Source of the DNA: Eleusine coracana subsp. coracana
Taxonomy: Eukaryota; Streptophyta; Magnoliopsida; Poales; Poaceae
Direction: 5' to 3'
Assembly: GCA_032690845.1 (NCBI GenBank)
Contig: CM064424.1
Coordinates: 31,482,228-31,546,227, forward strand
Length of the DNA: 64,000 bases
Shown here: positions 56,247-64,000 of the stretch, in pieces
How the letters are laid out: every line of letters begins with the position of its first letter
Position numbering within the stretch: position 1 is the first letter of the stretch
Position numbers and translations under genes: made by a program
The notes under the pieces: generated by a model
The model's input: only the letters and a program-made list of their open reading frames with translations
Told to the model about the DNA's origin: nothing
Database searches by the model: none

Positions 56247-57164
56247 CTAAGTCCTGTCTCTGGCTGGTGCCTCGTAGTCCATGTCAGACTCCTCGTCCAT
56301 GTCCTCGTCCGGATCCTCCTCCTCTGGTGTTGCCGGTGGCGCCAGGACTGCCTCCAGCTGCTGCTATAGGGCCTGGTTCTCGTGAGCCAGGGTCCCTAGA
56401 TCCTCTCCCATGAGCTCCATCTCGTGCTATGCAGCCATCAACTGATGCTGTAGGTGCTCGTTGTGGTTGGCGCGCTGCTGCATAAGCACGCCACGTCTAT
56501 CAACCTCCTATGTGAGGGTGTCGCGCTATCCAGTGACCTCAGTAACGCGAGTCTCACTCGCCTCAAGAGCAGCGGTCAACCGCTGAATCTCCCTCTGTTG
56601 TGCGTCAACCTGTGTCTGCAGATCATTCCTTTGCTCCCAGGCCTGCTCAGCGTCAGCCAGTAGGATCCTGCTGTGGCTGCTAGCCTCCTCATTCAAGTTG
56701 AGGAGGTACTAGGAGTAGTGGGACACACGGTGGTGCCCCGCGTGATACGCCGGGTAGTCGTCGCGGGCAATGCGCCTCACACGCCTCTGTTAGACCGGGT
56801 TGGCCTGGTGCCAGATGGGAATCATCTCAAACGGAGTCCTAGAGAGCGCTGTTGTGTGGCGCCCGCAGAAGTGAGTGAGAGCCCTGTGGGCGACTCTCTC
56901 CAAGCCCTCATAGAGGCTCCCACAAATTGTTGTGCTCTCCATCCCCGCCATGTCAAGGTTGCATGGGTGGGTGGGCACGCTGATGTGCACCTCAGCAAGA
57001 GTCACGCCGTGGCGGCGGATCTCGCGGCCCTTGTAGGAGGGTAGCTCGTCATAGCCTAGCAAGTGTAGCAGATCCCAAAAAAGTGTAGGAAAGCCATTGT
57101 GGTGGAGACCGGTGGTATAGCGCCACCCGTCATGCGAAAGATCCTCAAAACCATGGTCACCCAT
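56247..57164 (-). pseudogene. ORF-B: extra gene before gag, element E
   Basis: A 918-bp frame from ATG 57162-57164 (MGDHGFEDLSHDGW) to a TAG at 56247. It has more breaks than in C: stops near 56790, 56712, 56528, 56510, 56430 and 56367. The TAG near 56510 is at the same codon as the only stop in C. The N-terminal domain keeps LPSYKGREIRRHGVTL, VHISVPTHP, HFCGRHTTALSRTPF and YHAGHHRVSHYS. The coiled coil keeps NDLQTQVDAQQREIQRL. Equal length in two diverged elements supports a real gene under past constraint. Confidence 0.72.
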
Positions 57165-58544
57165 CTGGAACAAAAACCCAATGGTGAGTACAGTGTTCCA
57201 TGGGCAATAATGCGTATCACTAACAACTGACATGGTGCTGGTAATGATAGCAAAACTATACCACAACAATTTGATTGAGTCAAACCTTCCCTACAGTAAA
57301 GATGCATTTCATCTAAAGTGCTATGAAATACAGAAATCAAGTTTTAAGTTTACATTTTCTAGCCTCAAGGGGCAATAATACGGTGATGGGTTTTAAAACG
57401 GATTCTGTCTTGACTGTACCACAGTCAGAAAAGTGGGTATTTTGAACAGAAAACAAGGTCTTAAAAATTGGGGGTTGGAACCAAGTTATACTACACTTTC
57501 ATAGCTTTCCAGATTGTATTTATATTCTCAAAAATTCCAAGTAAATCTGGACTTATGAATTTTGCAAGTTCAGGTTGCCAGATTCTGTTTCAGGATGACA
57601 GAGGCTGAGTGTTTTGGCTCTACTGGACAGAGGGAAACAACAAAATTATGAAACCTATTGGAAATGAAAATAGACTTCAAGGGCTTTCCAAATTGGGTTT
57701 AAACACTTGAAAATTCGAAGTACAACTTTAGTTATGCAATTTCCAAGTTCAGGGTTATGCTGAAAACAGTGAGTTGACAAATTGTATTTTTCTCTATTTC
57801 TGAGGTTGTTACTGTTATGATCGAATTTTAATTTAAATTCTAGGTGACAGGGGATGTTGAGACCTTTCTGAAAAGTATTTGTATGCCTTATTTGGTTGAG
57901 TAAATTAATAGCTATGAAATTTTGAAGTTGGCAGCTAAAAACAAGACAGATTCTTGTTAACCTTGTAATATACTTATCATGCTTAGAAAATTTTTATTCA
58001 GAGGTTGGTGAGCAAGGAGAGAATCAAATTTTACTTTAGTTACATTGGATGCATGATGCAAAATTTTCATTTTATAATCCTTTCATTCCTCACAATACAA
58101 CGCATATTTTGCCGTTACTTAGCGGCACGAATATTTGGTGACGACCCGCACTCAACACGTAAGTCAATCTAATCGTTATATCAACGGCGTTAGTGTACCT
58201 GCAGAAGATCCATTCCAGAAAAAATACATCAAATTCAAAAGAAACTACAAAAATAAGCACAATTCTACTAGTATCGATCCATGGAAAAAGATCGCCCCGT
58301 GATAAGTCACGAGCCAACAGTGTCTCGTATCCGCCTGCGAGCACAGACACCAATATCACGTGTGTCGGTTAAGCACACACATACCTTTGTTTGAAGAAGC
58401 CGTAGATGCAAGTAATATAAACAATCATAACCCAGGTTAGCTTTGTCACCACCCTATTATCTACATGGGCAATGCTAACATATCCTTACTCAGAAACATT
58501 ATAGTTTTTGAATACGATTTGTTTGTTGTATTATCATAGGCCAC
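57165..58544 (-). other. 5' leader of element E
   Basis: Non-coding, about 1.4 kb. It contains the same pair of 180-bp-spaced related segments as in C (CTTTCCAGATTG near 57505 and CTTTCCAAATTG near 57684). Minus-strand TTTTTGTTCCAG precedes the ORF-B ATG. Confidence 0.6.
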
Positions 58545-58557
58545 GGCTCTGATATCA
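58545..58557 (-). other. Primer-binding site of element E
   Basis: Minus-strand TGATATCAGAGCC, the iMet-type site with one change from element C, two bases from the LTR. Confidence 0.85.
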
Positions 58558-58559
58558 GT

Positions 58560-61411
58560 TGTGGCTCCCCTTCCTGGAGGATCGAGGTCCCGAAGGTGCT
58601 GATAGCGCAGACACTTGATAATACAACATTGGTCCAAATTTAAGCTAGCATGCATTTGGTATTGTTCAATACTTGATCAAGGGACCGACCACGGACGGGT
58701 CCTAGGTTCAATAAGGCAGGGCTACCACAGTCAACACCCATGTGTTGCTGCAAACCTACACATTCATTATCCCTGCCCGGTCATAACATAAAAATATGCT
58801 TCTTTTAATAATTCCCGTTCCAGTGGTCAAGTTCATTCCTTAGTAATAATACTTTCTAACGAGACTAGTAATTACTAAGCATAGCATAACAGTACCGATT
58901 CTACCAAGTTCTAAGACAGTAGCATAGGTCATTTGGATATCATGCAAGGTGGGTTTCAATCATCTCCTATGACCTAATGCAATAATAATTATAGACACTA
59001 GTAAAATTAACTAGCAAAATTTTGTAAAAAGGAGAATGTAAACCGGGGCTTGACTGGATCGATGTTAGTGCTAGCAACTATAACTTCTTGCTCTTGAGGG
59101 TCAACGTCCTTCTGAAAGTCGTCCTCTTGCTCCTGGTTGTCGTTACATATATGATGGAATCGAATTAACGGCATTATCGGAATACCGTTGAATACAATGA
59201 TATGATGCATACAAGCGTATCGTGTTTTAATGTTAATTAAAATTATTATTATGTTCTCGAAGCCATCTGCTTCACAGAAGTGGGGTTGTTAATTAAGATT
59301 TTAGGTATATATATTCTTTATGCAAGTAAACATAGTGAATGAGTCATATGAGCAATTAAGTTAATTAATATAGTAAATTTATGTTTCTGGGCATGTGTGA
59401 TTTACTGTGAACAGAGGATTATATGTGTCATTTTTGTGCCAAGTGGCTAGGGCAAAATAATTACAGAATAATTATTACAATTAATTTAAGCAAACACACT
59501 AAATAAATTCCAGAGCCTAAAATAATTCATATTTTACCAAACAAAAATTTGTGGTGGTAGATAATCACGTATTTACTAAGCATGCCAAAAATCAGGGTTT
59601 AATATTATACCTAGAATATCTGGTGAATTATTTGGTGTTTGGACAATTAAATGAATCAATAAAAATACATGAACAGAGACACTGATTTATCATTTTACTA
59701 AAATAGAGCACTGAAAGATGATGCTAACAAAATTTGTTTGGGCCTCAATTGAGGTATATTTGATTTACTATGATTTTTAGAGTGTTTCAGTATTTTCTAT
59801 GCTTTTTCTTGGTTTTTCTGGGTTATTGGGCTGACACGTAGGCGACACAAAGGCTCCACGTCAGTGAAATGCAGGCTGCCAGTGGATGCTAGTGGGCTCG
59901 TCGAAGCGGGGTGGCGCGCGGCCGGAGGGCTTGCCGCCGGTGGCTACGCGCGAGGAAAGCTCGCTGCGGTTGCAGGAAATTGCTACGCGCATCGAGGCAG
60001 TCGGATTGATGAAGGTTGCGAGGGAGGTGGCTCACTGGAGGGGTGCCGACGTCAAGAGGCGGCGGAGGTCGAAGGTTCGGCGACGTCGTGATTTACGCTC
60101 GGGGCAGGAAATCGGGCGCGGTCTTCTCCTATGGTGTCACGGGGACGAGGCGGTCGTTGGCATCATGTCAGATCAGTTTGGGAAGGCCCGGAGAGTAGTG
60201 CTCGTCGTGGAGGTGGCTTGATCTTTGCCGGCGCCGGAGCAGAGTCAGGGGAGAAGGGAATTGTTGGTGACTTTGCACATGAAAACAAGAATTGGTTAAG
60301 GCAAGCTCATTCGACCGGGAGTTGCGCAAGTGGTAGAAGAGGAAGTAGGGGGTGAGACTCACCAGGGGCGGGGAATTTTGGATTTCCGGTGCAGGTCACA
60401 GGAGATGGTTTTCCTGGTGCTTGAGAGATTCACTGAGTGTTGATGGGGATGAGGCCTAGCGAGGGTATGGGAGACAGAAGGGAAGGCGCACGCGTTGGTT
60501 TGTGGAGCCGGGTGAGACTCGGGTTAGTGGGAGAGCGAGGCAGCGTGTCGAGCTTGTGCTCTATAATGGCGAAGGGGAGTGGTGAGGAAAAGAGAGAGAA
60601 TAGAGAGGTGGGTTAAGGCCAAGGGATGCCGGGGTGGGGTGTCTCGGGGTCGCGCTAGGCTAGCGTACCGATTGCATGCGGTCAAGCGAGGAGAAAAGCG
60701 GGAGGAGTGCTCGGCATTGAAGCCGTTGCAGACGGTCATGGCGATGGTGCAGAGGGGAGAAGAGGCGGTCGTTGGGCGGTTTTGCGGCAGAGTTGAAGGA
60801 TGGGACAACACAGGGTGCAGGGGGGAAAGGTCAGCGACGCTGTAGCACGAGGAGTCTCGAGGTGGGGGTTGGCGTGCGGGGGAGGGGCAAGCAGGCACTA
60901 GCGTCGGCAGGAGGAGGAGCTCTGTGCCAGTGAGGGAGGAAGAAAGAAGATTTTGCACTGCGCCCCCTAAACTATTTGATTTCTTGCAAACAAGTCCTTG
61001 GTCAAAGACATTTCCAATTAAAATAGCTAGGGACCTCCAATTGATTTGGGATTTTGCTCTGGTGCTCTAGTGGGGCCCATTTGGTCAAATTTATTCTAGA
61101 GGTTTTTGTATTTAAATTCAATTTTGAAAGGTTCCTAGACTTTAATTAATTATTTGGTGTATTCCCACAATTAGTAAAATGCTCATTAAATTCATAAAAT
61201 TATATTTTAATATTACTAATCTGATTATGAATTTATTTGGCATATGTTGTATAATAAAATTTCATTTGGCTCACAATTGGTTTGTAGGGTTTTTAATTAC
61301 CTGGGATTAATTTAAATAATTAAAGTGAGGCTTCATCATTTCATGCTATATTGTTCATGATTTGTGCTTTTCAGGTTTGTTAAATAGAAGTGAGACACCT
61401 AGGGTGTCACA
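58560..61411 (-). repeat. 5' LTR of element E, internally deleted
   Basis: It matches 46554-50283 except for a deletion of roughly 880 bp after TGGTCCAAATTTAAG (58639), corresponding to about 46640-47520 in the other LTR. The G+C-rich block is at 59820-60960. The outer end is AGGGTGTCACA, followed by the CCTTC duplication. Confidence 0.9.
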
Positions 61412-61416
61412 CCTTC
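61412..61416. other. Target-site duplication of element E, right copy
   Basis: CCTTC matches 46549-46553 exactly. Confidence 0.9.
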
Positions 61417-61734
61417 TTCTTTCCTCTTCCACTTGTGCAGGTAGCAATCTTTTCGTGTTTAGCACCTTTATTCAGCTTTGCAGTTATTGTTTGGATTGTG
61501 CTAACCCTTGACTGAGTGCAGCCTCCTAGATCCACAAATTTTCTACTACGAGCAGGTTTTTGTTTCACCATGCAATCGCTCCTCCAATCTTCCACCGGTT
61601 TTACCTGTGGTTGCAGTTCACACTTGCATGCTTGGTAAGGACGGGTAAGGATTTGATAACAACTTTTTGATTGAGCTTTTCATCCATCACTCACCTCTCG
61701 TCGTAGGATCTTTTTCTGTGTTGCTTGTGTTTCT
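61417..61734 (+). other. Leader of element F, right part
   Basis: Non-coding sequence between element E and the F gag ATG. It includes CTTGTGCAGGTAGC near 61431-61446, which looks like back-to-back splice signals, but there is no evidence of use. Confidence 0.5.
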
Positions 61735-62832
61735 ATGGCAGAAAACAACTTGAAGTCGGAGGAGCTCACCCTCCAGGAAGTCCAGGCGCAGGTTGAAGGT
61801 CTACAAAACGACATGAAGACGATGCACGAGAGACTTGACTCTATGATCACTTCATCGAACGAGCATTTTGATCAGCTCGACCTTGCTGATACGGCTGCCC
61901 ACACCACACTCGTGACGATCATGACTCGTCTTGAGGCCATGTCAACGCAACTTGGGACCATGACAACGCAGCTCATGGAGTTGCAACCTGCATGCGACTA
62001 CGGCGCCGACACTGAGCAGGATGTCGACAATCGTCATGGTCGTGCTCGTAGGGTACGTGTTCCTACTAATGATTCTTTTGGCAAAATTAAATTTTGTATT
62101 CCCACTTTTACTGGCAAATATGATCCGGGTGCTTATCTTGATTGGGAATTAGAGGTTGAACAAAAATTTGCATGCCACGATATCCCTGCTAATTTACAAG
62201 TTAAGCCTGCTATTAGTGTATTTACTGAAGTTGCTTTACTTTGGTGGCATGAGTATAGACAGAAATATCCTAATAATGTTCCAGCCACTTGGACGGCATT
62301 AAAAGCTGCTATGCATCGTCGTTTTGTGCCATCATATTATGCTAGAGATTTGCTTAATCAAATGCAGCGCTTTCAACAAGGTTCACTTTCCGTAGAGGAT
62401 TATTATCAAGCTTTGCAAAAGGGTATGATTCGTTGTGGTTTAGTTGAACTAGAGGATGCTGCTATGGCTCGTTTTAGGGGTGGATTAAATCATGAAGTTC
62501 AGAACATTCTTGATTATAAGAATTATGATGATATGACCACCTTGTTTCAATATGCTTGTAAAGCTGAATATCAAGTGCAGGATCGACAATCTTCGTCAAG
62601 ACCTAACACTTTTGCAGGGTCCAAGACGCCTTCAGCTCCACGGTCGGCACCTCCTTCCATGTCGCGCAACCACACCTCGACCACATCCAAGTCGAGTGCT
62701 CCACCCATGGCCAAATCTGTCTCGACCGTGCCGTCCTCCTCCTCTTCTGGACGAGCTCGCGATATTCAGTGTTACCGTTGCAAAGGATTTGGTCATGTGA
62801 TACACGATTGTCCAAACAAACAAACTATGTAG
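61735..62832 (+). CDS. gag of element F (open, 365 codons)
   Basis: The capsid/nucleocapsid polyprotein of a gypsy element. The N-terminus (MAENNLKSEELTLQEVQAQ) is a coiled coil to about residue 85. The capsid-like retrotrans_gag region runs about 110-260 with IPTFTGKYDPGAYLDWE, ALLWWHEYRQKYP, MHRRFVPSYYARDLLNQ and FQQGSLSVEDYY. A Ser/Pro-rich linker (about 285-335) precedes a CCHC zinc knuckle CYRCKGFGHVIHDC near residues 346-359. The ORF ends at a TAG at 62830-62832. The same frame stays open just after it, so gag and pol were probably one ORF and this TAG is a nonsense mutation. The start is the first ATG after the leader. Confidence 0.88.
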   Translation: MAENNLKSEELTLQEVQAQVEGLQNDMKTMHERLDSMITSSNEHFDQLDLADTAAHTTLVTIMTRLEAMSTQLGTMTTQLMELQPACDYGADTEQDVDNRHGRARRVRVPTNDSFGKIKFCIPTFTGKYDPGAYLDWELEVEQKFACHDIPANLQVKPAISVFTEVALLWWHEYRQKYPNNVPATWTALKAAMHRRFVPSYYARDLLNQMQRFQQGSLSVEDYYQALQKGMIRCGLVELEDAAMARFRGGLNHEVQNILDYKNYDDMTTLFQYACKAEYQVQDRQSSSRPNTFAGSKTPSAPRSAPPSMSRNHTSTTSKSSAPPMAKSVSTVPSSSSSGRARDIQCYRCKGFGHVIHDCPNKQTM

Positions 62833-63672
62833 ATTCATGATGACAGTGAGTATTCTTCTGCTAGTGATTCTGAGGATACTCTACAGACTATGCTTGCCAC
62901 TAATCATGCAGATAATACGGAGCTTCATGTCGACTCTAGTGCCGTCGACAGGTATGCAACTCTTGTTGTGCAGCGTGTTCTTAGTACACAGGTCATGCCG
63001 GACGAAAAGAATCAGCACCACAACATTTTTCATATCAAAGGCGTTGTGCAAGAACGAGTGGTCTGTATAACCATCGATGGTGGTAGTTGCAACAATTTGG
63101 CTAGTACGACCTTGGTGGAGCAGTTATCATTGCCAACAAGGAAGCATCCACATCCTTATCACATTCAATGGGTTAACAATGGCGGCAAAATAAAGGTAAC
63201 GCACTCTGTATGTGTTCCTTTCTCCCTTGGCGTCTATTCTGATTTTGTGGATTGTTATGTTGTTCCTATGGAAGCATGCTCTTTGTTGCTTGGACGTCCT
63301 TGGCAATATGATGTTGATAGTGTTCATCATAGTTGCTCCAATTATTATTCCTTCATGTTTAAGGGTCAGAACATTGTTATTCATCCTATGACACCTGAAC
63401 AAGTTCTAAAAGATGATATTGCTAGAGCGGCAAAAGCTGCAAAATTGATTCAATCACCTCCTATTGCACCTGTTCAACCTAAGATCAAATTGCATAACCC
63501 TATCTTGCTTGCTACATGTGCTGATTTTGATGAATTACATGATGTTAATCTGCCCTGCTGCACGCTAGTTTGCTCTCGCATGCTTGTTTCACTAGATGAG
63601 GCGCCTATGTTGCATATTCCTCCTGTTGTTGCTAACCTTTTGCAGGACTATAGAGATGTTTTTTTCCGCTGA
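62833..63672 (+). pseudogene. Protease region of element F pol
   Basis: It is in frame with gag after the TAG. The retropepsin-like motif is TIDGGSCNNLAS near 63070-63110 (D-G-G), with hydrophobic flap and LLLGRPWQYDVD near 63275-63310. A linker to RT follows (PPVVANLLQDYRDVFF), where a T-run near 63658-63666 shifts the frame and gives a stop at 63670-63672. D-G-G-S-C in place of D-S/T-G is common in this plant gypsy group as far as I recall. Confidence 0.82.
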
Positions 63673-64000
63673 ATTGCCACCGGCTCTTCCTCCTATTCGT
63701 GGCATAGAACATCAGATTGATTTAATTCTAGGCGCAAAGCTTCCTAATCGCGCCCTGTACTGCACAAATCCTGAGGAGACAAAAGAAATTCAGCGTCAAA
63801 TGCAGGCATTGCTTGATAAAGGTTACATTCGGGAGTCTCACAGTCCTTGTTCGGTTCTTGTTTTACTTGTTCCTAAGAAAGATGGTTCTTAGCATATGTG
63901 TGTAGATTGTCGTGCTATTAACAATATTATAATTCGTTATCGATATCCTATACCACGCCTTGATGATATGCTTGATGAACTTAGTGGTGCCATAATTTTC
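63662..64000 (+). pseudogene. Reverse transcriptase start of element F, cut by the window edge
   Basis: After the frameshift the next frame continues with AELPPALPPIRGIEHQIDL, TKEIQRQMQALLDKGYIRES, VLLVPKKDGS and, after a TAG near 63890, CVDCRAINNI and YPIPRLDDMLDEL. These are standard RT fingers blocks. Palm catalytic residues lie beyond the window. The TAG sits where Trp is expected. Confidence 0.85.

Larger units (their letters stand above)
46554..61411 (-). mobile_element. Element E: second chromovirus of the C family
   Basis: The 14.9-kb element on the minus strand has LTRs of 3,730 and 2,852 bp and a perfect CCTTC duplication. Gene order and ORF lengths match C, but LTR sequences differ enough (TGTGGCTCC against TGTGGCGCC ends) to be a distinct subfamily or age group. 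Its RT is open with an intact FIDD box. Protease and zinc-knuckle residues are damaged, so it is also defective. Confidence 0.9.
3090..64000 (+). mobile_element. Element H: Athila-type gypsy element hosting all later insertions
   Basis: H starts at TGTTGGTGGCCC (3090) and a matching start (TATTGGTGGCCC) recurs at 44979 after a polypurine tract. About 140 bp aligns well between the two LTR starts (3090-3228 and 44979-45110). Between them the only H coding sequence is an ORF1 in three pieces (3900-4067, 41037-42144, 43051-43372). No H protease, RT or integrase is seen, so H is probably non-autonomous. Its 3' LTR is split by F and its true right end is outside the window, so the end given is only the window limit. 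Confidence 0.55.
45197..64000 (+). mobile_element. Element F: gypsy element with 644-bp LTR, running off the right edge
   Basis: F has a 5' LTR (45197-45840), an iMet-type PBS, a leader split by element E, then gag and pol on the plus strand to the window end. A nonsense codon closes gag early, a frameshift lies in the protease-RT spacer and a nonsense codon lies in RT, so it is inactive. The right end is not in the window. The left flank pentamer is GTCGT (45192-45196). Confidence 0.8.

Noticed and set aside
56673..57044. 123-codon plus-strand ORF in element E
   Set aside because: Antisense shadow of ORF-B in E.

Overview
This window is plant DNA made almost entirely of LTR retrotransposons nested inside one another. 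No convincing host gene, tRNA or rRNA gene was found. Element types point to a large grass (Poaceae) genome and a gene-poor, probably pericentromeric region: chromodomain Ty3/gypsy elements with LTRs of nearly 4 kb that begin TGTAACACC/TGTGACACC, Athila-type elements and RIRE2-like gag. The species cannot be named from sequence alone. Element letters below are my own labels.

Layout. 1-890 looks like the end of a degraded copia-type LTR, followed by a reverse-transcriptase relic on the minus strand (1075-1500). J (1501-3089) is a RIRE2-like gypsy element: LTR tail, primer-binding site and broken gag. H, an Athila-type element, begins at 3090 inside the J gag. Its first ORF starts at 3900 and is cut at 4067, resumes at 41037, is cut again by a 901-bp solo LTR (42145-43045), and ends near 43372. 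Its polypurine tract and 3' LTR start lie at 44970-45196. The cut at 4067 holds an array: two units of LTR plus gag-protease (4068-7166 and 8467-11561), each followed by a repeat of H leader and ORF start, then element A (12668-41031), a non-coding LARD-like element. Inside A sits copia element B (minus strand, from 16074), and inside B sits chromovirus C (21965-37411, target-site duplication CTTAG).

To the right, the H 3' LTR is cut at 45197 by gypsy element F, whose gag-pol runs off the right end (61735-64000). The F leader is interrupted by a second chromovirus, E (46554-61411, duplication CCTTC). Insertion order by nesting is J, H, A, B, C on the left and J, H, F, E on the right.

Coding content. 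C and E belong to one family. Each has the order LTR, iMet-type PBS, ORF-B, ORF-A, gag, protease, RT, RNase H, integrase, chromodomain, LTR. ORF-B and ORF-A are extra genes before gag. They look like ancient duplicates of each other: a globular N-terminal domain, then a coiled coil, then an acidic tail. This is the most interesting biology in the window. All elements are inactivated: C has lost the RT active site, E has lost the protease aspartate, and nonsense mutations are mostly C-to-T type, as expected from long-term cytosine methylation.
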